64,000 nt of DNA, taken from NCBI GenBank assembly GCA_964586455.1, contig CAZPHV010000005.1, positions 1 through 64,000 of the forward strand. Reading direction: 5' to 3'. This DNA is from Aquimonas sp964586455 (GTDB taxonomy: Bacteria > Pseudomonadota > Gammaproteobacteria > Xanthomonadales > Xanthomonadaceae). Both the position numbers and the translations under genes were made by a program. How positions within the stretch are numbered: the stretch's first letter is position 1; each line of letters opens with the position of its first letter. The notes below the pieces were generated by a model. The model was given only the letters and a program-made list of their open reading frames with translations. It was not told the DNA's origin and ran no database searches. Shown here piece by piece: positions 15,272-24,351 of the stretch.

Positions 15272-17755
15272 TCACAGCCTGAATCGCGCCACGTTCCGGG
15301 CCAGCCGTTCGGCCTGCTCTTCCAGCGCGCGCGCGGCGGCGGTGGCTTCTTCGACCAGGGCGGCGTTCTGCTGGGTGGCTTCGTCCATGTGGGTGACAGT
15401 GGCGCTGACCTGTTCGATGCCGGCGCTCTGTTCGGCGGACGCGGCGGAAATCTCGCCCATGATGTCGGTGACGCGCTTCACCGAAGCGACGATCTCGGCC
15501 ATCGTGCTGCCGGCGGAGTCGACCAGCTGGCTACCGCTGCCGACGCGTTCGACGGTGTCGGAGATGAGCTGCTTGATCTCCTTGGCGGCCGCCGCCGAGC
15601 GCTGCGCCAGCGAGCGCACCTCGCTCGCCACCACCGCGAAACCGCGGCCCTGCTCACCGGCGCGGGCGGCTTCGACGGCCGCGTTCAGCGCCAGGATATT
15701 GGTCTGGAAGGCGATGCCGTCGATGACGCCGATGATGTCCTCGATCTTGCGCGACTGCGCGTTGATCTGGCCCATGGTGTCGACCACCTGGCGCACCACC
15801 TGGCCGCCGCGTTCGGCGACGTCGCCGGCGCCGATGGCAAGTTGGTTCGCGGATCTCGCGTTCTCGGCATTGCCGCGCACGGTGGAGGTGAGTTCCTCCA
15901 TGCTGGCGGCGGTTTCCTCCAGCGAGGCCGCCTGCTGCTCGGTGCGCGCGGACAGGTCGGCGTTGCCGGCAGCGATTTCGCTGGCCGCGCGGTTGATCGC
16001 CTCCACCGCCGCATGGATTTCCCCGAGGATGCCGCGCAGGGCCTCGGCAGTGGCATTGGTCGAGGCCTGCAGTTCGGCGAAGCGGCCGGAGGCTGCGCCC
16101 TCGATGCGCCGCCGCAGGTCGCCCTGGGCGATCGCACCCAGCACTTCGCAGGTGCGGCTGAGTCCCGTGTCGGCGTTCTCCATCAGCGCATTCAGCGCAT
16201 CGACCATCTCGCGGAACGCGTGCTCGAAGCGATCGGCGTCGCCGCGCTGGTTGAAGTCGCCAGCGGCGGCGCCTCGCGAAAGCCGCAGGATCTCGTCGCG
16301 GATCGCCGCAAGCTTGCTGCGCACCCCGGCTACGGCGTCGCTGTAGCGGCGCATTTCGCCCGCGAGCTCGGGCAGGGTGGGGTTCAAATCGCCGCGTGCA
16401 TAGGCCTGCACGACGTCGATGATCTGGCCGCTGGTCGCGATGTGCTGGTCCACCAGTCGATTGACCCCGGCGGCCATGCCGCCGAAGGCGCCGCGGTAGC
16501 GGCTGGCGTCGACGCGCAGGCTGAGTTCGCCATCGGCATGTCGACGCGAGAGCTCGCTCTGCTCGTGCATGAACGCACGCATCAGATCGCGCATCTGCAC
16601 CAGCGCCGTGCCGAGCCGTCCGACTTCGTCATCCGCGTTGGCGTCGATGCGGACGTCGAAATCGCCGGCCGCAAGGCGCTCCACCGACTGCACGGCCGAC
16701 GCCAGCGGCAGCCCGACGAGGCGACGGATGATCAGGGCGACCGCCACCACCAGCACCAGTACGCTCAACAGGCCGATCAGCAGGATCCGGTTGCGCACCT
16801 CGCCCACGCTGGCCATCACAACCTCGACCGGGGCCGACACCTGCAGCACGAAGACGTCGCTGCCGGCGCCCACGCGGAAGGGCAAGAACACCTGCAGGGC
16901 GGCCCCCCCAAGCGCGGGGTCATCCGCCTCGATCAGCAGGCGTTCTCCGCTGCCCAGCCGGGCGAGCCCTTCGCGCAGCGCCAGTTGCGGCCAGGCCTGG
17001 CCGAGCAGGTCGGTTTCTGGCGCCGCCATCACCTTGCCCGTTGGCGAGAACAGGCGCAGCACGCCGCTGCCGAAGGGCCTCACTTCGCCCAGCGCGCGTT
17101 GCATGCCGTCGAGAGTGAGGTCGGCGCCCGCGACGCCGCGATGCTGGCCGTCGACGAGGATCGGCACCATCAGGCTGGTCATCAGCACTTCGCGTCCGAA
17201 CACCTCGTAGGGATAGGGCTCGAACATCAGTTCGGCGCCGCGCGAGCGCGCCGCGGCGTAATAGTCCTCGTCCGCGAGGTCCGGGTCTTCCTCGGGCCCT
17301 GCCGTACCCTCCAGCGCTACCGTGCCGTCGTCGCCGCGCACCCAGTAGATGGACACCCGTCCACTGTCCGTGCTGGCCGACGCCATCCCGGTGGCGAATT
17401 CGGCGTCGCGGCCGTCGAAGCCGCCGGGCTCGAATTCGATCCAGTAGCCCAGCGATTCGGTGTCCTGCGCCGTGTACTGGCGCACCACCTCGATGATGCG
17501 CGCGCGATCAGGCGCGCCGGTAGCCACCTCGGCGCGGGCGGAGGCGGCGAGCGCCCGACTCATCACCAGAGGCGCTTCGGCCAAACGCTGCACGCGGCCG
17601 GCCTGCGCTTCGGCGATCGCAGCCAGTTCGCGGCTTGCCGCCAGCGCCTGGGCATCGCTGGCCTTGTCCTGGATCAGCAGGGTGGCGAGCGCAAAGCTGA
17701 GCGTGGCCAGCGCTCCGAGGATGAGGGTCGAGCGGGCCTGGATACTGCGGCTCAT
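15272..17755 (-). CDS. Methyl-accepting chemotaxis protein with periplasmic dCache-type sensor
   Basis: Chemoreceptor of 827 residues. An N-terminal membrane helix (about 10-30) is followed by a large extracytoplasmic region (about 35-305) with dCache marks (YWIEFEPGGFDGRD, DEDYYAAARS, GVAGADLTLDGMQ). A second helix (ILLIGLLSVLVLVVAVALII) leads to HAMP, repeated HAMP-like segments (GDFDVRIDANADDEVG, GDLNPTLPELAGE) and the signalling hairpin (QTNILALNAAVEAARAGEQG). The C-terminus NVARFRL has no CheR pentapeptide. dCache domains commonly bind amino acids or organic acids, but the ligand cannot be read here. An AGGAG site 6 bases before ATG supports the start. It follows a cheW gene by 39 bases, so the two are probably one transcript. 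Confidence 0.93.
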   Translation of the reverse strand: MSRSIQARSTLILGALATLSFALATLLIQDKASDAQALAASRELAAIAEAQAGRVQRLAEAPLVMSRALAASARAEVATGAPDRARIIEVVRQYTAQDTESLGYWIEFEPGGFDGRDAEFATGMASASTDSGRVSIYWVRGDDGTVALEGTAGPEEDPDLADEDYYAAARSRGAELMFEPYPYEVFGREVLMTSLMVPILVDGQHRGVAGADLTLDGMQRALGEVRPFGSGVLRLFSPTGKVMAAPETDLLGQAWPQLALREGLARLGSGERLLIEADDPALGGAALQVFLPFRVGAGSDVFVLQVSAPVEVVMASVGEVRNRILLIGLLSVLVLVVAVALIIRRLVGLPLASAVQSVERLAAGDFDVRIDANADDEVGRLGTALVQMRDLMRAFMHEQSELSRRHADGELSLRVDASRYRGAFGGMAAGVNRLVDQHIATSGQIIDVVQAYARGDLNPTLPELAGEMRRYSDAVAGVRSKLAAIRDEILRLSRGAAAGDFNQRGDADRFEHAFREMVDALNALMENADTGLSRTCEVLGAIAQGDLRRRIEGAASGRFAELQASTNATAEALRGILGEIHAAVEAINRAASEIAAGNADLSARTEQQAASLEETAASMEELTSTVRGNAENARSANQLAIGAGDVAERGGQVVRQVVDTMGQINAQSRKIEDIIGVIDGIAFQTNILALNAAVEAARAGEQGRGFAVVASEVRSLAQRSAAAAKEIKQLISDTVERVGSGSQLVDSAGSTMAEIVASVKRVTDIMGEISAASAEQSAGIEQVSATVTHMDEATQQNAALVEEATAAARALEEQAERLARNVARFRL

Positions 17756-17794
17756 CGGCGACTCCTGAACGCGGAGCGTGTTCGGGGATGGGGC

Positions 17795-18304
17795 TCAGCC
17801 GACGGCGGCGACCAGGCTCATGGCTTCGGCTTTCAGCATCTCGTCGATGTCCAGCAGCAGCACCATGCGCTCGCCGTCCATGCCGATGCCGGTCAGGAAG
17901 CGGGCGTCGACGGTCTTGCCGAAGTCGGGGGCGGGCTTGAGCTGGGCGGCGGTGAAGGCGCTGACGTCGGAGACGCTGTCGACGACGATGCCGACCACGG
18001 CACTGGCCATGTTCAGAACGATCATCACGGTGAAGGCGTCGTACTCGGCGGCGAGCCGGAATTTCAGCCGCATGTCGACCACCGGCACCACCGCGCCGCG
18101 CAGGTTGATCACGCCCTTCAGATAATCCGGGGTATCGGGGATGCGGGTGACGTTCTCGTAGCCGCGGATCTCCTGCACCTTGAGGATGTCGACGCCGAAC
18201 TCCTGCGAGCCCAGCCGGAAGGTGAGGAACTCATGCCGCGCCTCGTTGGCGGCCTCGGCGGCCCGCGCCGAAGACGAGCGCTTGGTGGACAGGGCGAAAG
18301 ACAT
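17795..18304 (-). CDS. cheW: Chemotaxis coupling protein CheW
   Basis: Scaffold linking receptors to CheA. The 169-residue protein has a 25-residue polar N-terminal extension, then the CheW fold: FLTFRLGSQEFGVDILKVQEI, RIPDTPDYLKGVINLRGAVVPVVD, IVVDSVSDV and GIGMDGERMVLLLDID. It is close in sequence to the CheW at 24352-24855. A GGAG site 5 bases before the start and a sigma-54-type element 50-64 bases upstream support this start. Followed by a dCache receptor gene. Confidence 0.94.
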   Translation of the reverse strand: MSFALSTKRSSSARAAEAANEARHEFLTFRLGSQEFGVDILKVQEIRGYENVTRIPDTPDYLKGVINLRGAVVPVVDMRLKFRLAAEYDAFTVMIVLNMASAVVGIVVDSVSDVSAFTAAQLKPAPDFGKTVDARFLTGIGMDGERMVLLLDIDEMLKAEAMSLVAAVG

Positions 18305-18352
18305 GGCGGCTCCGGGCGGCAGTGACGGTTTGGCGGCGGTGTGTCCTGCTTA

Positions 18353-18368
18353 GGCAAGGGTTGTGCCT
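18353..18368 (-). promoter_or_regulatory. Candidate sigma-54 promoter upstream of cheW
   Basis: Minus-strand reading AGGCACAACCCTTGCC keeps the -24 GGCAC and -12 TTGC with correct spacing. The -12 GC is 50 bases before the cheW start. The flanking consensus bases differ, so it is weaker than the fliL and cheR elements. Confidence 0.55.
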
Positions 18369-18379
18369 GTGAAGCCGGG

Positions 18380-18572
18380 ATTTGTGATTCGGGATTCGTT
18401 AGAGAGCTGGGATTCGGGAGTCGGGATTCGGGATTCGTCAGAGCAGCTGGTCGAGAACGTCGCGCGAACGCTTCGAGTTCTGCCCCTAGCCGAGCTGAGG
18501 AGCCGCAGCGGTCTGGATCACAGCCGCACCCTGCTCCAGCGAATCCCCAATCCCGACTCCCGAATCCCGGCT
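18380..18572. repeat. Inverted pair of GGGATTCGG / CCCGAATCCC repeat arrays
   Basis: Forward units (GATTCGGGATTCG, GGGATTCGGGAGTCGGGATTC) fill about 18383-18440. Complementary units (CGAATCCCCAATCCCGACTC, CCGAATCCCGG) fill about 18540-18571. The two arms could fold into a long imperfect stem around a loop of about 100 bases. The right arm ends two bases before the stop codon of the neighbouring receptor gene, so a role at its mRNA 3' end is possible. No gene lies in the loop. Confidence 0.6.
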
Positions 18573-18573
18573 G

Positions 18574-20664
18574 TCAAAGCCTAAACCGCGCCACGTTCTG
18601 CGCCAGCCGGCCGGCCTGGTCTTCGAGCGCGCGCGCGGCGGCGGTGGCTTCTTCGACCAGGGCTGCGTTCTGCTGGGTGGCTTCGTCCATGTGGGTGACG
18701 GTGGCGCTGACCTGTTCGATCCCGGAGGTCTGTTCGGCGGACGCCGCGCTGATCTCGGCCATGATGTCGGTGACGCGCTTCACCGAAGCGACGATCTCGG
18801 CCATGGTGCTGCCGGCGGAGTCGACCAGCTGGCTGCCGGAGCCGACCTTCTGCACGGTCTCCGAGATCAGGCCCTTGATTTCGCGCGCGGCTGCGGCCGA
18901 GCGTTGCGCAAGCGTGCGCACCTCACCGGCGACAACCGCGAACCCACGGCCCTGCTCACCGGCGCGGGCGGCCTCGACGGCCGCGTTCAGCGCGAGGATA
19001 TTGGTCTGGAAGGCGATGCCGTCGATGACGCCGATGATGTCCTCGATCTTGCGCGACTGCGCGTTGATCTGCCCCATGGTGTCGACGACCTGACGCACCA
19101 CCTGGCCGCCACGCTGGGCGACGTCGCCGGCGCCGATGGCCAGCTGATTGGCGCTGCGTGCATTCTCGGCATTGCCGCGCACGGTCGAGGTGAGTTCCTC
19201 CATGCTGGCCGCGGTTTCCTCCAGCGCCGCGGCCTGCTGCTCGGTGCGCGAAGACAGATCGGCGTTGCCGGCGGCGATTTCGCCGGCGGCGGAGCGCACG
19301 GTTTCGGACGAGGCAGAGATCTCGCCAATGATGCTGCGCAGCTGGTCGACCATGCGGTTTGCATCGTCGCGGATCTGCGCGAACACGCCGTGGGCTTCAC
19401 CCTGCATGCGCTGCTTGAGGTCGCCATCGGCGAGCCCGCGCAGCAGGCGCGAGATCTCGGCCAGCTGGCCATCGGACGTCTGCATCAGCGTGTTCAAGCC
19501 TTCGACCATGCGCCTGAAATCGAACTGGAAGGCCTCGGCGTCACCGCGCACCGAGAAGTCGCCGCGCGCAGCGGCGCCGGCGAGGCTGCCGATCGCGGCA
19601 TTGATGTCGCCGAGCTGGCGCTTGACCGAGTCCATGGCGTCCGAAATCGCCGCCTGCTGTCCGGGCAGACGCGCCATGTCGTGGCCGAGATCGCCCTGCG
19701 CGTACTGGCCCATGACCTCGGCCATGCGCAGCTGCACGCGCACATGGCCGTCGACCACGGCGTTGACCTCTTCGGCCATACGCGCGAAGTCGCCGGCAAA
19801 GCGGCTGGCGTCGATGCGCTCGTCGAGCATGCCGTCGCGGTGCTGCTCGGCCAGTCCGCGCTGGGCTTCGCGCACCGCATTCAGCTGGGTCTGCATTTCG
19901 GCCATCGAGCGCAGCAGCTGGCCGGCTTCGTCGCGCGAGCCCGAGGCGATCCGCTGGTCAAGCCGCCCGTGCGCAATGTCCTCGGCGGCGCGCGTGGCCT
20001 GCCTGAGCGGTACGGTGATCGAGCGCGTGATGGTCCAGCCGAATACCCCTGCAAACAACGCGATCGCGGCCATGCCGATGCCCAGCTGATACATCGCCCG
20101 GCTGGAAGCCACATGCGCCGTCGCGACCTGCTCTTCGAGAAGGCGGCTGGATTCATCGATCAGCGATTTGATCTCCTCCATCAGGGCGCGTCGCAGCGGG
20201 CGCGCCTCGTCGCTCGAGATCGTCCGTGCGGTGTCGAAGTCATCCGCGTCAATGGCGGAGCCGATGCGCTGGCCTGCGGAGAAGTAGGCGTCGCCGCCGG
20301 ATCTGACTTTCTGGAACAGCGCGCGCTCACCGTCGCTGCGGATCAGTTCTTCATAGCGCAGCAGAGTCGATCCGAAATCCGTGCGCAGTCCGTTCGTGCG
20401 CGTGCGGTAGTCGGCGAGCTCGGCGGCCTGGCCCTGGTAGCCCAGCTGCGCGACTTCGAAGGTGCGGTACTCGCCGAGAATTCCGCGCAGTTCGAGCAGA
20501 GCCGTGCGCGCCGGCAGCGAGCGCTCGGTCAGGTCGCGGATCAGCGCGCTCTCGTCGCGCAGTTCCTTGACGCCAAAGCCGCCTGTGATGAGCGCAAGTG
20601 AGGTCAGCAGGGCAAACGCGATGGCCAACTTGCGGCCGATGGGAAGATCGGTGAACCAGCGCAT
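18574..20664 (-). CDS. Methyl-accepting chemotaxis protein with four-helix-bundle type sensor
   Basis: Chemoreceptor of 696 residues: membrane helix about 11-28, an all-helical periplasmic region of about 160 residues (4HB_MCP type, with TERSLPARTALLELRGILGE), second membrane helix (LGIGMAAIALFAGVFGWTI), HAMP (about 215-265), HAMP-like repeats and the signalling hairpin. The last 220 residues are nearly identical to those of the receptor at 15272-17755, also at DNA level, which points to a recent duplication or gene conversion. C-terminus NVARFRL, no pentapeptide. The start has AGGAG 7 bases upstream. It lies 74 bases after the porin gene and may be co-transcribed with it. Confidence 0.92.
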   Translation of the reverse strand: MRWFTDLPIGRKLAIAFALLTSLALITGGFGVKELRDESALIRDLTERSLPARTALLELRGILGEYRTFEVAQLGYQGQAAELADYRTRTNGLRTDFGSTLLRYEELIRSDGERALFQKVRSGGDAYFSAGQRIGSAIDADDFDTARTISSDEARPLRRALMEEIKSLIDESSRLLEEQVATAHVASSRAMYQLGIGMAAIALFAGVFGWTITRSITVPLRQATRAAEDIAHGRLDQRIASGSRDEAGQLLRSMAEMQTQLNAVREAQRGLAEQHRDGMLDERIDASRFAGDFARMAEEVNAVVDGHVRVQLRMAEVMGQYAQGDLGHDMARLPGQQAAISDAMDSVKRQLGDINAAIGSLAGAAARGDFSVRGDAEAFQFDFRRMVEGLNTLMQTSDGQLAEISRLLRGLADGDLKQRMQGEAHGVFAQIRDDANRMVDQLRSIIGEISASSETVRSAAGEIAAGNADLSSRTEQQAAALEETAASMEELTSTVRGNAENARSANQLAIGAGDVAQRGGQVVRQVVDTMGQINAQSRKIEDIIGVIDGIAFQTNILALNAAVEAARAGEQGRGFAVVAGEVRTLAQRSAAAAREIKGLISETVQKVGSGSQLVDSAGSTMAEIVASVKRVTDIMAEISAASAEQTSGIEQVSATVTHMDEATQQNAALVEEATAAARALEDQAGRLAQNVARFRL

Positions 20665-20738
20665 GGTGGAGCTCCTTGCCTCTGCCCCTTGGAGCAGAAG
20701 CGGGTGGATGCAGGGGGTGCGGTCGCCGGGACGGCGGT

Positions 20739-21836
20739 TCAGTAGCTCAGCTGGATGCGGAACTGGAACAGATCGGGGTTGTCTTCGATGCCGCGTCGAT
20801 CGCTGCGGGCCGCGGTGTAGTTGGCGAGCAGGCGCACGTTGGGGTGCACATACCAGGTCGCACCGACGGTCCAGTCGCGCTGACTGCCGCCGAGTACTGG
20901 CGCGTCGTCGAGATCGATGCGGCTGAAGCGCAGGAACAGCTCCCAGGGCATCTCGCTTTCGCCAGCCTTGGGCGAACCGACCACGCCGTTGCGGTAGCTG
21001 CGTGCATGTCCAGTGGGCGACCAGCTCAGCAGGGCGTAGCTTGCATCGGAGCTGAAATCCCCAGCGTCCGCGCGCGTGCTGAGGCCGATCGCGTGCTCGG
21101 CCTGCACCGACCAGGGCCCGTGCAGCCAGAGCGCTTCGGCGGCGAGACGCTGGTTCTGATCGACCCGAGGGAATGTTCCGGTGTCGATCAGTGAGCGGCT
21201 GGCGATTCCGGATTCCGGCCGTGTGCTCCAGCGCGCGCTGTCGTTGCGGGGGCTGTCGACGGCCAGCGAGCCGCCGACATGCAGCAGACCTTCGCTGGTC
21301 CGCTGCAGCACGCGGCTGTAGCGAGTGGCCAAGCCGGTGCCTTCGAAGCGGCCATCGAGGCGCTTGTCGAACAGTGAGATGTCAAAACTGTGGCGCTCGT
21401 TGGCCTGGCCATAGGCCACGCCGAGGCGGCGGCTGATCGCATACGCCGTTGCCAATGATTGCTCCATCAACGGCGTCTGCCGCTCGTTGATCACGTCGTC
21501 GAGCAGGAAGGGATGCTTGAACTGGCCGAAGCGCAGATGGCGGCCGCCCCCCAGGAACACCTGCAGGCTCAGCTCGGGTGCGGTACGTTCTTCCACGTCG
21601 TGTTCGCCGCGCAGCTGCCAGCGCTCTCCGCCCTTCAGGGTGAGCCCGATGCGGGCGCGGCGGAAATCGCGCTCATTCGGGAAGGGCCGGCTGTCTTCGT
21701 CGACGCGCAGCCAGTCATAGTTGGCGCTGAGCGTGGGGCTCAGGGTCCAGCCTTCAGGAAGCGCCTGGGCCGTGACGTCAGCAGCGCCGAGGCTCGCAAC
21801 CAGCGCGAGGGTGGGCAGCGACAGAGAACTCTTCAT
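20739..21836 (-). CDS. OprP/OprO-family outer-membrane porin (Porin_O_P)
   Basis: 365-residue protein with a cleavable signal (ALVASLGAADVTAQA) and a barrel-type sequence: alternating aromatic strands, RDFRRARIGLTLKGGERWQL, GGGRHLRFGQFKHPFLLDDV and a terminal strand FQFRIQLSY ending in Tyr. The RFGQFKHPF region and overall pattern match the phosphate-selective porin O/P family. Selectivity for phosphate is only known for a few members. Its position between chemoreceptor genes is unusual; it may supply ligands to the receptors or simply share their control. Start chosen at 21836 because the signal peptide begins there. No Pho box was noticed upstream. Confidence 0.8.
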   Translation of the reverse strand: MKSSLSLPTLALVASLGAADVTAQALPEGWTLSPTLSANYDWLRVDEDSRPFPNERDFRRARIGLTLKGGERWQLRGEHDVEERTAPELSLQVFLGGGRHLRFGQFKHPFLLDDVINERQTPLMEQSLATAYAISRRLGVAYGQANERHSFDISLFDKRLDGRFEGTGLATRYSRVLQRTSEGLLHVGGSLAVDSPRNDSARWSTRPESGIASRSLIDTGTFPRVDQNQRLAAEALWLHGPWSVQAEHAIGLSTRADAGDFSSDASYALLSWSPTGHARSYRNGVVGSPKAGESEMPWELFLRFSRIDLDDAPVLGGSQRDWTVGATWYVHPNVRLLANYTAARSDRRGIEDNPDLFQFRIQLSY

Positions 21837-21924
21837 GTGGCGCGCCCGCGACCTCGTTTGGTTTTGTGTGAGAACCATGTGCAAGAGCCAAGCCGTGCAT
21901 TACGACTATCGTCCTTCGGCAGCG

Positions 21925-22000
21925 GGATTCCAGGTTTCGGGATCGAGCCGTAGTCGCAATGCTGGCTGCGATTCCCGATTCCCGATTCCCGATTCCCGGG
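21925..22000. repeat. GGGATTCC/CGATTCCC repeat array
   Basis: GGGATTCCAGGTTTCGGGATC (about 21928-21948) is followed by four tandem GATTCCC units (21970-21998), ending two bases before the stop codon of the minus-strand PAS receptor gene. Same family and same relation to a receptor 3' end as the array at 18380-18572. Short arms of opposite orientation could pair. Confidence 0.55.
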
Positions 22001-22001
22001 T

Positions 22002-24209
22002 TCAGAGCCTGAAGCGCGCCACCGAGCTACGTAGCTGGGCGGCCTGTTCTTCCATCGAGCGAGCGGCTGCAGAGGCCTCTTCCACGAGGGCAGCGTTTTG
22101 CTGGGTGCCTTCGTCGAGATGGGTGATGGTCTGGTTGACCTGCTCAATGCCGCTGGACTGCTCGATGGCCGCAGTCGATATCTCGGCCATCAGTTCAGTC
22201 ACGCGACGCACCGAAGTCAGCACCTCCTGCATGCGGCCACCCGCGGCGCCGGCCAGTTCGGCACCGCTACGCGACTTCTGCACGGAGTCGCCGATCAGGG
22301 TCTTGATCTCGCGCGCCGCGGTCGCCGAGCGCTGCGCCAGTGAGCGCACTTCGCCCGCGACCACAGCGAAGCCACGCCCCTGTTCGCCGGCGCGCGCGGC
22401 CTCGACCGCGGCGTTCAGCGCCAGAATATTGGTCTGGAAAGCGATACCGTCAATCACCCCGATGATGTCTTCGATCTTGCGCGACTGTGCATCGATCTCA
22501 CCCATGGTGGCGACCAGCTTGCCGACCACCTGGCCGCCGTTGTCCGCGGTGCTGCTGGCGGTCTGGGCCAGTTTGTTGGCGGTCTGCGCGTTCTCGGAGG
22601 TCGCGCGCACGGTCGAGGTCAACTCTTCCATGCTGGCTGCAGTTTCTTCCAGCGACGCCGCCTGCTGCTCGGTGCGCGCCGACAGGTCGGCATTGCCCGA
22701 GGAAATCTCGCCGGCCGCAGTGTGGATGGTGTCAACCGAACCCTGGATCTCGCGCACGATCGTGCTGAGCGCATCAACGGTGGTGTTGGTGGCCTGCTTC
22801 ATCTCGTCGAACAGGCCCTCCAGGTCTACTTCGATGCGTTGACTCAAATCGCCGTCGGCCAGCGCCAGAAGTACCCGGCGCACTGCGTCCAGACTGTCGG
22901 CGGTGCCGTCCATCAGGCCGTCGATCGATTCCGCAATCCGAAGCACGAAGCCGGTCTTGCCCTCCAGCGGTATCCGCCGGCTGAAGTCGCCGCGCGCAGC
23001 CGCGGCCACTACCTCGGCCACGTTTTCTTCGATCAACAGCTCGGCAGTGCGGTCGCGCCACTCGGTGACCGTGCCGGCGCGGCTGCCGTCGGGTGCGAAC
23101 ACCGGCGTGGCCACGAAATCCAGCTTGCGCCGACCGATATTGAGGCGGAGGCGATGCGGTTCGCGCAGGGTTTCGAGCATGCGCCGCTGGTGCGAGGGGT
23201 CGCGGTGGAACACGTCGACGTTGGCCCCGACCACTTCGGCTGCACGAAACGCCGGCAGAGCGCTGCGGAAATCTTCCTCGGCTTCGGTAAACATGCGCTT
23301 CAGCGCGGCGTTCGCGTAGATGATCGTGTGGTCCGCATTGGCCAGCATGATGTTGGTGTCAGCCGAGTCCAGAGCAGCGAGGATGCGCGCCGATTCGGCG
23401 GCACGGATTTGCTGCTCCTGGGCCTCAAAGCCCATGCGCACCTGCATCGACTGCAGGCCCATCATCACCTTGCCAATGGCATCGTCGCGGTCGATCGGCA
23501 TGCGGCTGTCGTAGTGGCCAGAGGCGATGCGCCTGAATGCGTCGACGGCCAGATGCAGACGTCCGCTGATGTCGCCACCCAGCCACCATGCGCTGTACAG
23601 CGCAAACGCACCGCCCGCGCCCAGCAGCCACCAGCGCGCCGGGTGCTCGCCGAGCAGGATCAAAGCCAGGCCGAGGGCAATCACGCCGGCCGCTGCGAGG
23701 AAGAAGCGTGTGCGAAGGTTCAACAGCCACAAGGGGTTGAGTCGATGCAGCGTCTGGCCGGACTTCACTTCGCCGCGCACCACCCGCAGACCGCCACCCT
23801 TGCCGCTGCGTAGCTTGGCGTAGACGCGCTCGGCCTCGGCGACTTGCGCGCGCGAGGGTTTTTTGCGCACCGACATGTAGCCGGTGACTGTCTCGCCCTC
23901 GAACAAGGGGGTGGCGTGAGCCTCCACCCAGTAGTGGTCACCGTTCTTGCAGCGGTTCTTGACCATGCCTACCCAGGGTCGGCCGGCCTTCAGCGTGCTC
24001 CAGAAGTCCGCGAAGGCGGCCGGCGGCATGTCCGGATGGCGAACCATGTTGTGCGGTTGACCAATCAGCTCGGCTTCGGTGAAGCCGCTGATCCTAACGA
24101 AGCTGCGGTTGACCGCTACGATTTTGCCCTTGACGTCCGTGTGGGAAACGATGATCTCGCCGTCGGCGAGTTCGACCTCGCGGCCGGTGACGGGAAGGTT
24201 GCTGCGCAT
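22002..24209 (-). CDS. Aer-like methyl-accepting protein with two PAS domains
   Basis: 735-residue receptor. It opens with a cytoplasmic PAS domain (about 10-115: VSHTDVKGKIVAVNRSF, GQPHNMVRHPDMP, KNRCKNGDHYWVEAHATPL), the arrangement of the redox receptor Aer, whose PAS binds FAD. Two membrane helices follow (about 165-182 and 192-210) with almost no periplasmic loop, then HAMP, a second PAS (about 265-380: ADHTIIYANAALKRMF) and the signalling hairpin. C-terminus VARFRL. Energy or redox taxis is a likely role by homology; the cofactor is not shown. The start at 24209 has AGGAG 9 bases upstream; an upstream ATG (24227) overlaps that site. Confidence 0.9.
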   Translation of the reverse strand: MRSNLPVTGREVELADGEIIVSHTDVKGKIVAVNRSFVRISGFTEAELIGQPHNMVRHPDMPPAAFADFWSTLKAGRPWVGMVKNRCKNGDHYWVEAHATPLFEGETVTGYMSVRKKPSRAQVAEAERVYAKLRSGKGGGLRVVRGEVKSGQTLHRLNPLWLLNLRTRFFLAAAGVIALGLALILLGEHPARWWLLGAGGAFALYSAWWLGGDISGRLHLAVDAFRRIASGHYDSRMPIDRDDAIGKVMMGLQSMQVRMGFEAQEQQIRAAESARILAALDSADTNIMLANADHTIIYANAALKRMFTEAEEDFRSALPAFRAAEVVGANVDVFHRDPSHQRRMLETLREPHRLRLNIGRRKLDFVATPVFAPDGSRAGTVTEWRDRTAELLIEENVAEVVAAAARGDFSRRIPLEGKTGFVLRIAESIDGLMDGTADSLDAVRRVLLALADGDLSQRIEVDLEGLFDEMKQATNTTVDALSTIVREIQGSVDTIHTAAGEISSGNADLSARTEQQAASLEETAASMEELTSTVRATSENAQTANKLAQTASSTADNGGQVVGKLVATMGEIDAQSRKIEDIIGVIDGIAFQTNILALNAAVEAARAGEQGRGFAVVAGEVRSLAQRSATAAREIKTLIGDSVQKSRSGAELAGAAGGRMQEVLTSVRRVTELMAEISTAAIEQSSGIEQVNQTITHLDEGTQQNAALVEEASAAARSMEEQAAQLRSSVARFRL

Positions 24210-24351
24210 CGTTCGAAGCTCCTGCATGAGGGCGGCACATCGCAATCTGCGCACGGCGTACGCGCTCTTGACGATTCCCTCACAGCAGGCAATACCTGTG
24301 CCCCGCGAACCGCGGGGTGCGGCGATCCGCAGCGCGAATCAGCTGCGTCGC

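Noticed and set aside
15389..18325. 978-codon plus-strand open frame across a receptor gene and cheW
   Set aside because: Antisense to two well-supported chemotaxis genes. Its composition (Asp/His/Gly/Ala repeats) reflects the reverse of conserved receptor codons.
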